DNA of 5,634 bases from Chromatiales bacterium. Lineage in GTDB: Bacteria; Pseudomonadota; Gammaproteobacteria; Chromatiales; Chromatiaceae. The translations under genes and the position numbers were made by a program. The notes beneath the pieces are model-generated. The model ran no database searches, was not told the DNA's origin, and saw nothing but the letters and a program-made list of their open reading frames with translations. Positions 1-5,634 of this stretch are shown piece by piece. The DNA is taken from the NCBI GenBank assembly GCA_024639625.1, contig JAHEIA010000233.1, positions 1 through 5,634 on the forward strand, given 5' to 3'. The number at the start of each line of letters is the position of its first letter. Position 1 is the first letter of the stretch.

Positions 1-525
<525 letters not shown>

Positions 526-536
526 GCACGGCGCTG

Positions 537-569
537 TACGCAAGCGTCTTATGATGCGCTATACTAGCG
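537..569 (+). promoter_or_regulatory. Possible rpoZ promoter with inverted repeat over the -10
   Basis: TATACT at 560-565 matches the sigma-70 -10 consensus in 5 of 6 bases. The hexamer 17 bases upstream (TACGCA, 537-542) matches a -35 in only 3 of 6, so this is a weak call. The -10 lies inside a short inverted repeat, CGCTA (557-561) and TAGCG (565-569) around TAC, which could be an operator or chance. It sits in the gmk-rpoZ gap, where an internal promoter would let rpoZ-spoT be transcribed separately from gmk. Confidence 0.3.
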
Positions 570-593
570 GATTCGGTTCGCACTCGGCTTCGC

Positions 594-612
594 GGCCCTT
601 CGGGCAAGGGCC
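594..612 (+). other. Perfect hairpin in the rpoZ leader
   Basis: GGCCCTT (594-600) and AAGGGCC (606-612) form a perfect 7-bp stem with a 5-base loop, CGGGC. No T-run follows, so it is not a standard intrinsic terminator. It lies 23 bases before the rpoZ ATG and just ahead of the likely Shine-Dalgarno GGAG (622-625). It may protect the 5' end of the transcript or affect translation; that role is inferred. Confidence 0.45.
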
Positions 613-635
613 AACTACTTCGGAGTAACACATCG

Positions 636-914
636 ATGGCGCGTATCACAGTAGAAGATTGTCTCGACCACGTCGACAATCGTTTCGATCTCGTTCTCTT
701 GGCGACGAAAAGGTCCCGTCAGATCGCCAGAGGCAAAGAGCCCTTGGTGCCCCTAGAGAACGATAAGGCAACGGTGATCGCGCTGCGCGAGATCGCGGAG
801 GGTCTCGTGGATGACGAGTTCGTGGAAGGCACGGAGCGAGCCGCTGAGGCTGCCGCTGCTGCTGCGGCGGATGTCTTCGAAACGCCGGTAGAGGGTGCTG
901 GCGGCGTTTTCTGA
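636..914 (+). CDS. rpoZ: DNA-directed RNA polymerase subunit omega
   Basis: Omega is the small RNA polymerase subunit that wraps the beta' C-terminus, helps assembly of the core enzyme, and in E. coli contributes to ppGpp site 1. The product is 92 residues, the usual size. The N-terminus [30 protein letters not shown] is the diagnostic omega signature, with the conserved helix around residues 12-30, and the [15 protein letters not shown] segment (about 42-56) is the second conserved block. The C-terminal third is variable in the family; here it is acidic and then Ala-rich, with seven alanines in a row (residues 72-78). ATG 636 is preceded by GGAG at 622-625 (10-base spacing) and starts exactly at the conserved N-terminus. 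The gene lies between gmk and spoT, as in E. coli and Pseudomonas. Confidence 0.96.
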   Translation: MARITVEDCLDHVDNRFDLVLLATKRSRQIARGKEPLVPLENDKATVIALREIAEGLVDDEFVEGTERAAEAAAAAAADVFETPVEGAGGVF

Positions 915-1104
915 ACGCCCTTAGATCGCGCCTTCTGCGAGGTTATCACCCCGGGGGCCATTGGCAGCGTCCAGGTGGGCCCTCATTCCCTTCCGAGCAA
1001 TTCCCGCGCTTGCAACTGCAGCGCGTTTCTTCAATCCTATGCAAAGAGCGAAAAGATAGCCAACCACCAGCGGATGCCCAAGCCGCGACGCACCGAGAAC
1101 CTCG
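915..1104 (+). other. rpoZ-spoT intergenic leader (190 bases)
   Basis: No credible gene is seen here. An in-frame TAG at 1057-1059 limits how far upstream spoT can start. A stem-loop can be drawn at 955-982: GGGCC (955-959) pairs with GGCCC (978-982), and an inner TGG (962-964) pairs with CCA (971-973) around a 6-base loop, with a bulge between the two parts. A -35-like TTGCAA at 1010-1015 has no good -10 at a proper distance (AATCCT at 1033-1038, 3 of 6). The spacing is much longer than the few bases between these genes in E. coli. Confidence 0.5.
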
Positions 1105-3279
1105 ATGCAGAACGTAGTGCCCCGAGGCAGTTCCCCAAACAGCCAAGACCTGGGTAGGCCCAGATTTTTGGTCAGCGACCTCTGCGTCTATCTCGAGAGT
1201 TATCTTCCCCCGCAGCAGATCCGAGAGGTCTATCGCGCTTATCTGTTCGGCGCGGAGGCGCACGAGGGGCAGCACCGCATGACCGGGGAGCCCTATATTT
1301 ACCATCCTGTGGCGGTTGCTCGGATCCTGGCCGATCTGCGCATGGACCACAAATGCCTGATGGCGGCGATTCTCCACGACGTCATAGAAGACACGCCGAC
1401 CGCCAAAGACCAGCTGGCGATCAGCTTCGACCAGGAGATCGCGGACCTCGTCGATGGGGTCAGCAAGTTAACAAAGATCGATTTCCGCTCCCGAGCCGAG
1501 GCACAGGCCGCCAATTTCCGCAAGATGCTGTTGGCCATGACCAAAGATATTCGGGTCATCCTCATAAAGCTCGCCGACCGCCTGCACAATATGCGCACCC
1601 TGGGCATCATGCGCCCCGAGAAATGCCGCCGCATTGCCCGAGAGACACTCGAGATCTACGCCCCGATCGCCAATCGCCTGGGCATTCACAGCATGCGCTT
1701 GGAACTCGAGGAGCTGGGGTTTGCCGCCTATTGGCCGGTGCGCTACCGGGTACTCAAACAAGCGGTAAAGACGGCCCGCGGGCACCGCAAGGAACTGTTG
1801 GTAACGATCGAAACGGCGATTCGCCAGCGCTTGGCGCAAGAAGGGTTGTCCGGGCGCGTCATGGGTCGGGAAAAGCACCTGTACAGCATCTATCGGAAGA
1901 TGCTGGCAAAGAAGCTGCCTTTCTCGGAGGTGGTGGACGTATTCGGATTTCGCATTGCCGTGGACAATGTCGATACCTGTTACCGGGTGCTCGGCGCCAT
2001 GCACAATCTGTATAAGCCGGTGCCTGGCCGCTTCAAGGACTATATCGCGATCCCGAAAGCGAACGGCTATCAGTCCCTGCACACGGTGCTCTTCGGGCCT
2101 CAAGGTTTGCCGATCGAGATCCAGATCCGCACCGAAGAGATGGATCGTATCGCGGAGTCGGGGATCGCCGCACATTGGCTGTACAAGCTGGACAGCAGTC
2201 AAGCCGAGAGCCCCCAGGTGCAAAGCGGCGACTGGTTGCACAACCTGCTCGAGCTGCAGAAGGATGCCGGAGATTCGATCGAGTTCCTGGAAAACGTCAA
2301 AGTCGACCTGTTCCCCGACGAGGTATACGTGTTCACACCCAGGGGGCGCATCATGGTGCTGTCGAGGGGCGCCACGGTGATCGATTTTGCCTACGCCGTG
2401 CATACGGACCTAGGCAATACCTGCGTCGCCGCTCGCATTGACCGCCGGCTGGTTCCGTTGCGCTCGCGACTGCTGAACGGCCAGACAGTGGAGGTGATCA
2501 CTTCCATGAGTGCCCATCCCAACCCTGCCTGGTTGGAGTTCGTGGTTACCGCTAAGGCGCGGGCCAATATCCGTAGCTACCTGAAGAATCTGCAACGCCA
2601 GGAGGCCGTGGAACTCGGCAAGCGCTTGTTGGAAAAAGAGTTGCTGGATCTCGGGTCCTCCCTTGAGCAGATCGACGACGGGCGGATGCAGCAGTTATTG
2701 CAGGAAACGCGCATTAAAAGTCGCGAACTCTTGCTGGCGGACATCGGTTTGGGCAACCGGATGCCTCTACTGGTGGCCCGCAAACTGTTAGCCTCGGGGG
2801 CGGATGAGCTCGCGCCCCCCTTTGTGCCGGGCACCTCGGTTGAAGCGCTGTCGATCAAAGGTACTGAGGGTATGGTGGTGAATTTCGCCAAGTGCTGCCG
2901 GCCGATTCCGGGCGACCCCGTCACCGGGATGTTCACCGCGGGGAAGGGTATCGTCGTACACCGCCAGGACTGCCCTAACCTGGGCGGTCGGCGAAAACAT
3001 AACCCCAATTGGCTGGACCTAAAGTGGGAAGAGCAAGTGGAAGGCGAGTTCCCGACCGAGATTCGGGTGGCTGTCGGCAACCAGCGCGGTGTACTCGCCA
3101 CGGTGGCCACGACGATCGCCGAATTCGGATCCAATATCGAAAACGTCGCTGTAAATGAGCGAGACGGTTTAACCTCTACCCTCACTTTCGTGATTACGGT
3201 GAACGGTCGCCAGCAACTGGCGACCATCATGCGGCGTCTACGCTCCTTGCCTGCGGTGATGCATATCGCTCGCGCGTGA
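1105..3279 (+). CDS. spoT: Bifunctional (p)ppGpp synthetase/hydrolase SpoT
   Basis: SpoT makes (p)ppGpp from ATP plus GDP/GTP and degrades it to GDP/GTP plus pyrophosphate, setting the stringent response in the cytoplasm. Numbering is from ATG 1105 (724 aa). The HD hydrolase domain (about 45-195) has H67, H91-D92, E95-D96 and D158 (in ADRLHNMRT), the expected Mn-binding and catalytic set. The synthetase domain (about 250-360) has REKHLYSIYRK (255-265), D278, the bifunctional-type RFKD motif (309-312) and E338 (in IEIQIRT), so it does not look degenerate. A TGS domain (about 400-465) contains H433. The conserved-cysteine region has C597-C598, H619 and C623, and an ACT domain closes the protein (about 650-724). 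Start choice is uncertain: TTG 1168 gives 703 aa, nearly the length of E. coli SpoT (702), aligns with its N-terminus, and follows GGGTAGG (1152-1158). The extra 21 residues are polar and include rare AGG and AGA codons. RelA is less likely, since RelA carries an EXDD motif and a dead HD site. Confidence 0.96.
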   Translation: MQNVVPRGSSPNSQDLGRPRFLVSDLCVYLESYLPPQQIREVYRAYLFGAEAHEGQHRMTGEPYIYHPVAVARILADLRMDHKCLMAAILHDVIEDTPTAKDQLAISFDQEIADLVDGVSKLTKIDFRSRAEAQAANFRKMLLAMTKDIRVILIKLADRLHNMRTLGIMRPEKCRRIARETLEIYAPIANRLGIHSMRLELEELGFAAYWPVRYRVLKQAVKTARGHRKELLVTIETAIRQRLAQEGLSGRVMGREKHLYSIYRKMLAKKLPFSEVVDVFGFRIAVDNVDTCYRVLGAMHNLYKPVPGRFKDYIAIPKANGYQSLHTVLFGPQGLPIEIQIRTEEMDRIAESGIAAHWLYKLDSSQAESPQVQSGDWLHNLLELQKDAGDSIEFLENVKVDLFPDEVYVFTPRGRIMVLSRGATVIDFAYAVHTDLGNTCVAARIDRRLVPLRSRLLNGQTVEVITSMSAHPNPAWLEFVVTAKARANIRSYLKNLQRQEAVELGKRLLEKELLDLGSSLEQIDDGRMQQLLQETRIKSRELLLADIGLGNRMPLLVARKLLASGADELAPPFVPGTSVEALSIKGTEGMVVNFAKCCRPIPGDPVTGMFTAGKGIVVHRQDCPNLGGRRKHNPNWLDLKWEEQVEGEFPTEIRVAVGNQRGVLATVATTIAEFGSNIENVAVNERDGLTSTLTFVITVNGRQQLATIMRRLRSLPAVMHIARA
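1152..1170 (+). promoter_or_regulatory. Candidate ribosome binding site and TTG start of spoT
   Basis: GGGTAGG (1152-1158) lies 9 bases before TTG 1168. The ATG at 1105 has only a weak GAGA (1095-1098) in front of it. The TTG start places LVSDL against the beginning of known SpoT proteins, within about two residues of the E. coli start. This is the better start by homology, but TTG is rarely used and no experiment is visible. Confidence 0.5.
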
Positions 3280-3294
3280 CGCTGTAGCGAGCGA
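3266..3294 (+). other. Hairpin spanning the spoT stop codon
   Basis: TCGCTCGC (3266-3273) and GCGAGCGA (3287-3294) form a perfect 8-bp stem. The 13-base loop contains the spoT TGA (3277-3279), itself flanked by GCG and CGC that can add three more pairs. There is no T-run after it, so an intrinsic terminator is unlikely. A stabilising 3' structure is possible, but one such inverted repeat is expected by chance in a window this size. Confidence 0.35.
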
Positions 3295-3298
3295 ATCG

Positions 3299-3376
3299 CG
3301 CCCCGGGGTCGGTAAGCGGCCGGCCGCAGTGGAGTTCCGCGGTCGGGTGCGGCAAGGCGATGCGACGGCCTTTTTC
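3299..3376 (+). terminator. Structured spoT-ridA spacer with weak terminator or attenuator
   Basis: The spacer contains the palindromes CCCCGGGG (3301-3308) and GCGGCCGGCCGC (3316-3327). A stem GCCGCA (3323-3328)/TGCGGC (3348-3353) has CCGCGG in its loop. A last small hairpin, AAGGC (3354-3358)/GCCTT (3368-3372), runs into a five-T tract (3371-3375). Only this final hairpin resembles an intrinsic terminator; its stem is just 5 bp and overlaps the T tract, so partial termination or none is possible. The ridA Shine-Dalgarno begins 4 bases beyond the end of this segment. Confidence 0.25.
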
Positions 3377-3394
3377 ATTGAGGAGACTTAGCTG

Positions 3395-3781
3395 ATGCGA
3401 CGAGAGATCATCCGTACCGATCAGGCCCCGAAAGCCATCGGGACCTATTCGCAAGCCGTGAAATCGGGTTCCACGGTGTACCTGTCGGGACAGATCCCGT
3501 TGCACCCGGAAACCATGCAGCTGGTGCAAGGGGGCATCGAGGCAGAGATCCGGCGCGTCTTCGAAAACCTACTGGCCGTGGCGAAAGCCGCCGGTGGTTC
3601 GCTCGACGACGTGGTCAAGCTGAACGTGTTCCTGACCGACCTCGGACATTTTCCTACCGTGAACCAGATCATGGCGGAGTATTTTTCGGAACCGTACCCT
3701 GCGCGAGCGGCGATCGGCGTGGCCGCGCTGCCGAAAGAGGCGGATGTCGAAATGGACGCGATCTTGCGTCTCGCGGGATGA
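3395..3781 (+). CDS. ridA: RidA family reactive enamine/imine deaminase
   Basis: RidA (YjgF/YER057c/UK114 family) hydrolyses enamines and imines such as 2-aminoacrylate, released by PLP enzymes like threonine/serine dehydratase, to 2-keto acids and ammonia, preventing damage to PLP enzymes. It is a cytoplasmic trimer with active sites between subunits. The 128-residue length equals E. coli RidA. Family features are [12 protein letters not shown] near the N-terminus with Y18, SGQIPL (31-36, S31), N90 in TVN, and the signature [14 protein letters not shown] with R104, the Arg that binds the substrate carboxylate (R105 in E. coli). E119 matches E120 of E. coli. ATG 3395 follows GAGGAG (3380-3385) at 9-base spacing, a good start. 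It lies 115 bases after spoT; spoT-ridA neighbours are common in gammaproteobacteria. The key residues support true RidA rather than a diverged Rid2-7 protein. Confidence 0.95.
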   Translation: MRREIIRTDQAPKAIGTYSQAVKSGSTVYLSGQIPLHPETMQLVQGGIEAEIRRVFENLLAVAKAAGGSLDDVVKLNVFLTDLGHFPTVNQIMAEYFSEPYPARAAIGVAALPKEADVEMDAILRLAG

Positions 3782-3910
3782 CACCGCGGGTACCGACAGC
3801 TTGCGGCACTGGCCGCCGGAGACCCGAGATTGCGTGCTGCCCGGGGTCAAGCCCGTCGGGGTGTCAGGGCGTCTGCGAGGGCCGTGAACAGATGGCCGGA
3901 TGTGGCGCGG

Positions 3911-3926
3911 AGCCGAAATCTCGGCT
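3911..3926 (+). other. Perfect short hairpin in the ridA-TAXI gap
   Basis: AGCCGA (3911-3916) and TCGGCT (3921-3926) form a perfect 6-bp stem around the tetraloop AATC. The following bases, ATGTTCAT, are not a real T-run, so termination of ridA transcription here is only a weak possibility. It could also be an operator-like dyad. Confidence 0.3.
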
Positions 3927-4011
3927 ATGTTCATAGATCAGCAGTCGGCAACGCACTCCACCCGCACAAACGATCGGTTGAGCTGAGTGGCATCGGCGCT
4001 TTTCGTTTCTT

Positions 4012-4020
4012 TGCTATACG
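4012..4020 (+). promoter_or_regulatory. Weak extended -10 candidate for the TRAP operon
   Basis: TGC followed by TATACG (4015-4020) resembles an extended -10 element, TGn plus a 4 of 6 match. No -35 is found at 16-18 bases upstream. If used, it would give a leader of roughly 140 bases containing the hairpin at 4101-4120. Confidence 0.22.
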
Positions 4021-4100
4021 TTGCAGGGCTGCGGCGCATTGCGCTGTGTCAGCGCTTCGGGTCAGGGAACAGGCCGATGACGAAACCAGAGGGCGGTCCG

Positions 4101-4120
4101 TGGCCTTTCGGAAAGGGCCA
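4101..4120 (+). other. Leader hairpin upstream of the TAXI gene
   Basis: TGGCCTTT (4101-4108) pairs with AAGGGCCA (4113-4120), 8 bp including one G-U pair, around the tetraloop CGGA. It ends 34 bases before the Shine-Dalgarno. No T-run follows. Its arms and loop resemble the rpoZ leader hairpin at 594-612. A role in mRNA stability or translation is inferred only. Confidence 0.45.
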
Positions 4121-4154
4121 GAAAGACAGGAAAGCCCAATTAAAACAATCCGAT

Positions 4155-4160
4155 AGGAGG
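4155..4160 (+). promoter_or_regulatory. Consensus Shine-Dalgarno of the TAXI gene
   Basis: AGGAGG at 4155-4160 lies 7 bases before ATG 4168, an ideal match and spacing. It fixes the start and suggests strong translation, as expected for an abundant periplasmic binding protein. Confidence 0.85.
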
Positions 4161-4167
4161 TTGTGCC

Positions 4168-5139
4168 ATGAGAATTAAGCGTAGGTCTTTCTTGCTTGGT
4201 GGCTGTGCGGTACTAGCGGCGACGCTAGCGGTTCCTACGGCGTCGTTTGCCGCCAAGAGATTGGTGTTCAGCGGCGGCCCGGCCGGCGGCACCTTCCAGG
4301 TCGTTGCTAACGCGATCCAGGTCTACGATCCGGTGAAGGACAACGGAAAATTCACGGTCAAGGCCCAGTCGTCTGCCGGCTCCACGGAGAACCTGCGCAA
4401 AGTCGAAAAGGGACGCGCGGACTTCGGAGTCGTGTATTCCGGACATGTGTGGCTCGGCAGGGAAGGCAAGCTGAAGAACGACCCCAAGAAATACGAGAAC
4501 GTTATGGCGGTATCGTATCTCTACGGTGCACCGGCTCAGCTGGTGGTGCGGGCCGACTCCGGTATCAAGAGTGCCAAGGACCTCGTCGGCAAGAAGGTCG
4601 GCGTGGGTAACGCCGGCTCCGGGGCCTTCGCCAACTGCGAACTCTTCTTCAGTCATCTGGGCATTTGGGACAAGATCGAGCGCAACGCCATGGGTTACAA
4701 TGATGCGGCGGGGGCGTTCGGCAACAACCAGCTGGATGCCTTCTGGCTGTTCACCGCGTTCCCCAGCGGCGCTGTCATCATGGCGGCACAGACCAACGAC
4801 ATCGCCCTGGTCGATGTGGGCCAGGATGCGCTCGATTCCGGGTTCCTGGAGGCCTACCCTTATTTCTCCAACCTAGCGGTGCCGGCAGGTACCTATAAGG
4901 GCGTAGATAAGGATACCCCTTCGTTCCAGGATTCGGCGCTTTGGGTGGCTAACGCGGAGGTGCCGGACGACGTGGTATACGACATGCTGTCGATGATCTA
5001 CACGGACGAGGGGCTGGCCCACATGCGGTCGCAGAAAACGACCTTCAAGGAAATGTCCATCGCAACCGGCATCAATGGCATCGTGACGCCGCTGCATCCG
5101 GGAGCGGAAAAGTTCTGGAAGGAAAAGGGACTGCTGTAG
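4168..5139 (+). CDS. TAXI family TRAP transporter solute-binding protein
   Basis: This is the periplasmic binding protein of a tripartite ATP-independent periplasmic (TRAP) transporter of the TAXI subgroup; it captures an organic anion and delivers it to the membrane permease. The product has 323 residues, normal for the family. Residues 1-28 form a signal peptide: KRRSFLL (4-10) resembles the twin-arginine Tat motif, followed by a hydrophobic stretch and an SFA cleavage site after A28. Family features are FSGGPAGGTFQ (34-44), the SSAGSTENLRKVEKGRADFGVV block (68-89), the VGVGNAGSGAF hinge region (144-154), LFFSHLG (159-165) and the GYNDAAGAFGNNQLDAFW segment (176-193). C13 within LGGC gives a poor lipobox, too near the N-terminus. 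A fused TRAP permease follows 95 bases later. Substrate is unknown: characterised TAXI proteins bind ligands such as glutamate or 2-oxoglutarate, but assignment from sequence is not possible. Confidence 0.93.
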   Translation: MRIKRRSFLLGGCAVLAATLAVPTASFAAKRLVFSGGPAGGTFQVVANAIQVYDPVKDNGKFTVKAQSSAGSTENLRKVEKGRADFGVVYSGHVWLGREGKLKNDPKKYENVMAVSYLYGAPAQLVVRADSGIKSAKDLVGKKVGVGNAGSGAFANCELFFSHLGIWDKIERNAMGYNDAAGAFGNNQLDAFWLFTAFPSGAVIMAAQTNDIALVDVGQDALDSGFLEAYPYFSNLAVPAGTYKGVDKDTPSFQDSALWVANAEVPDDVVYDMLSMIYTDEGLAHMRSQKTTFKEMSIATGINGIVTPLHPGAEKFWKEKGLL

Positions 5140-5157
5140 TCCCCTGATAGCGATGAC

Positions 5158-5194
5158 GGAAGGGCGGGGTTGCATTGCGCGGTCCCGTCCTTTC
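5158..5194 (+). promoter_or_regulatory. Strong stem-loop between binding protein and permease genes
   Basis: GGAAGGGCGGG (5158-5168) pairs with CCCGTCCTTTC (5184-5194) in an 11-bp stem with two G-U pairs and a 15-base loop. It starts 18 bases after the TAXI stop and ends 40 bases before the permease start. The 3' arm contains TTT and is followed by CGTT, so it could act as a weak terminator. Such structures are known in binding-protein operons, where they protect the upstream message and lower expression of the membrane genes; that role here is inferred. Confidence 0.55.
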
Positions 5195-5234
5195 GTTACC
5201 GCTACGACAGAATAATTAGAATGGGGCGATCGCG

Positions 5235-5634
5235 ATGCTGTTCGACAAGCTCAACAAGGTAGAACAATGGGTCTTCGACGGATTGGCGCTCTTTCTGGTG
5301 CTGTTTTACTCCTATTCGGCGCTTATCGCCCCTGCGTCTACCGAGTATCACCGCGGTATCTACATCATCATTACTTATATCCTCGTCTTCCTGCTGTACA
5401 AGTCCAAAACCTTGCTTGGCCGTAGCATCGACTACATCCTGATCCTTCTCTCTGTCGGCACGGTCGGTTACTGGATTCTCAACTTCGAGGCGATCAACTA
5501 TCGCGCCGGGGCCGAGACCGAGTTGGACCAGGCCATCGCCGTGGTGGGCGTGCTGATCGGCATCGAGCTGGCGCGCAGGGTGGTGGGTGTCGTCTTCGTA
5601 ATCATCGGTGCCATCATGCTGCTCTACGGGGTAT
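5235..5634 (+). CDS. TRAP transporter fused permease (4TM/12TM), N-terminal part
   Basis: This is the membrane component of a TAXI-type TRAP system, in which the small (DctQ-like, 4TM) and large (DctM-like, 12TM) subunits are fused; it uses an ion gradient to move the ligand delivered by the binding protein across the inner membrane. The 133 residues visible run open to the window end. Hydrophobic segments lie at about 15-33, 41-56, 66-83, 97-112 and 116-132. The family pattern of the first domain is clear: HRGIYIIITYILVFLLY, then SIDYILILLS, NYRAG (88-92) with an acidic residue and DQA after it, IGIELARRVVG (108-118) and IIGAIMLLYG. ATG 5235 is preceded by GGGG (5223-5226) at 8-base spacing, a modest ribosome binding site; ATG 5221 is in another frame. 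Most of the protein, including the 12TM transport domain, lies beyond the window. Confidence 0.9.
   Translation, partial: MLFDKLNKVEQWVFDGLALFLVLFYSYSALIAPASTEYHRGIYIIITYILVFLLYKSKTLLGRSIDYILILLSVGTVGYWILNFEAINYRAGAETELDQAIAVVGVLIGIELARRVVGVVFVIIGAIMLLYGV

Larger units (their letters stand above)
3782..4167 (+). other. 386-base region without a gene, upstream of TRAP genes
   Basis: No convincing coding sequence is seen on either strand. Open frames that cross it start at TTG or GTG, lack ribosome binding sites, and give Arg-rich, unrecognisable proteins. It holds a small GC stem (GCGGC 3803-3807/GCCGC 3812-3816), a hairpin at 3911-3926, a possible promoter at 4012-4020, a leader hairpin at 4101-4120 and the ribosome binding site of the next gene. 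No clear intrinsic terminator for ridA is visible. The region marks the change from the housekeeping cluster to the transporter operon. Confidence 0.5.

Noticed and set aside
1010..1038. TTGCAA/AATCCT as a spoT promoter
   Set aside because: The -10 matches only 3 of 6 bases, and no other spacing is better.
1468..2403. Long open frame of 311 codons on the - strand inside spoT
   Set aside because: It is a mirror of a GC-rich coding gene with strong codon bias; the product has no family features and the + strand gene is certain.
2577..3230. Open frame of 217 codons on the - strand inside spoT
   Set aside because: Ser/Arg/Pro-rich shadow of the spoT C-terminal domains, with no recognisable domain.
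3824..3924. CCGAGATT (3824-3831) as a rival partner for AATCTCGG (3917-3924), a riboswitch-like switch with hairpin 3911-3926
   Set aside because: An 8-base inverted match in a gap of about 390 bases is expected about once by chance, and no riboswitch motif or T-run supports it.
3988..4003. Sigma-54-like TGGCAT upstream of the TAXI gene
   Set aside because: The -24 half (TGGCAT) is good, but the bases at the -12 position are CTTTT, without the required GC at the fixed spacing.
3830..4156. Open frame of 108 codons on the + strand between ridA and the TAXI gene
   Set aside because: It starts at TTG without a ribosome binding site, is Arg-rich with no recognisable motif, and runs into the Shine-Dalgarno of the next gene.
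4201..4209. Lipobox LGGC (C13) in the TAXI protein
   Set aside because: Only about five hydrophobic residues precede the Cys, too few for a lipoprotein signal, while a normal cleavage site follows at residue 28.

Overview
The window looks like an ordinary chromosomal stretch of a GC-rich gammaproteobacterium. Gene order gmk-rpoZ-spoT-ridA is the familiar gammaproteobacterial housekeeping cluster, and the proteins can be aligned from memory with their Escherichia coli and Pseudomonas counterparts. A member of the Chromatiales/Ectothiorhodospiraceae or a relative would fit, but the sequence does not settle the genus. All supported genes lie on the + strand.

Layout. Positions 1-525 hold the 3' part of guanylate kinase (gmk), cut by the window edge before its P-loop. 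A 110-base gap with a possible promoter and a perfect hairpin leads to rpoZ (636-914, RNA polymerase omega). An unusually long 190-base leader precedes spoT (listed 1105-3279; the true start may be TTG 1168), a bifunctional (p)ppGpp synthetase/hydrolase in which both catalytic centres look intact. A short region dense in inverted repeats separates it from ridA (3395-3781, reactive enamine/imine deaminase). A 386-base region without a convincing gene follows. It holds hairpins, a weak candidate promoter and a very good ribosome binding site. A second transcription unit then begins: a TAXI-family TRAP solute-binding protein (4168-5139) with a Tat-like signal peptide, a strong intercistronic stem-loop (5158-5194), and the start of a fused 4TM/12TM TRAP permease (5235 to the window end).

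How the genes work together. gmk makes GDP from GMP, feeding the GTP/GDP pool that SpoT turns into (p)ppGpp. The omega subunit forms part of one ppGpp site on RNA polymerase in E. coli, so rpoZ-spoT joins signal metabolism to its target. ridA protects PLP enzymes from 2-aminoacrylate. The TAXI protein and fused permease should form a secondary, ion-gradient-driven uptake system for an unidentified organic anion; its substrate cannot be read from the sequence.

I found no mobile element, CRISPR array, tRNA, rRNA or clear novel system. What deserves a second look is regulatory: the spoT start and leader, hairpins in several intergenic gaps, and the stem-loop between the TRAP binding protein and permease genes.
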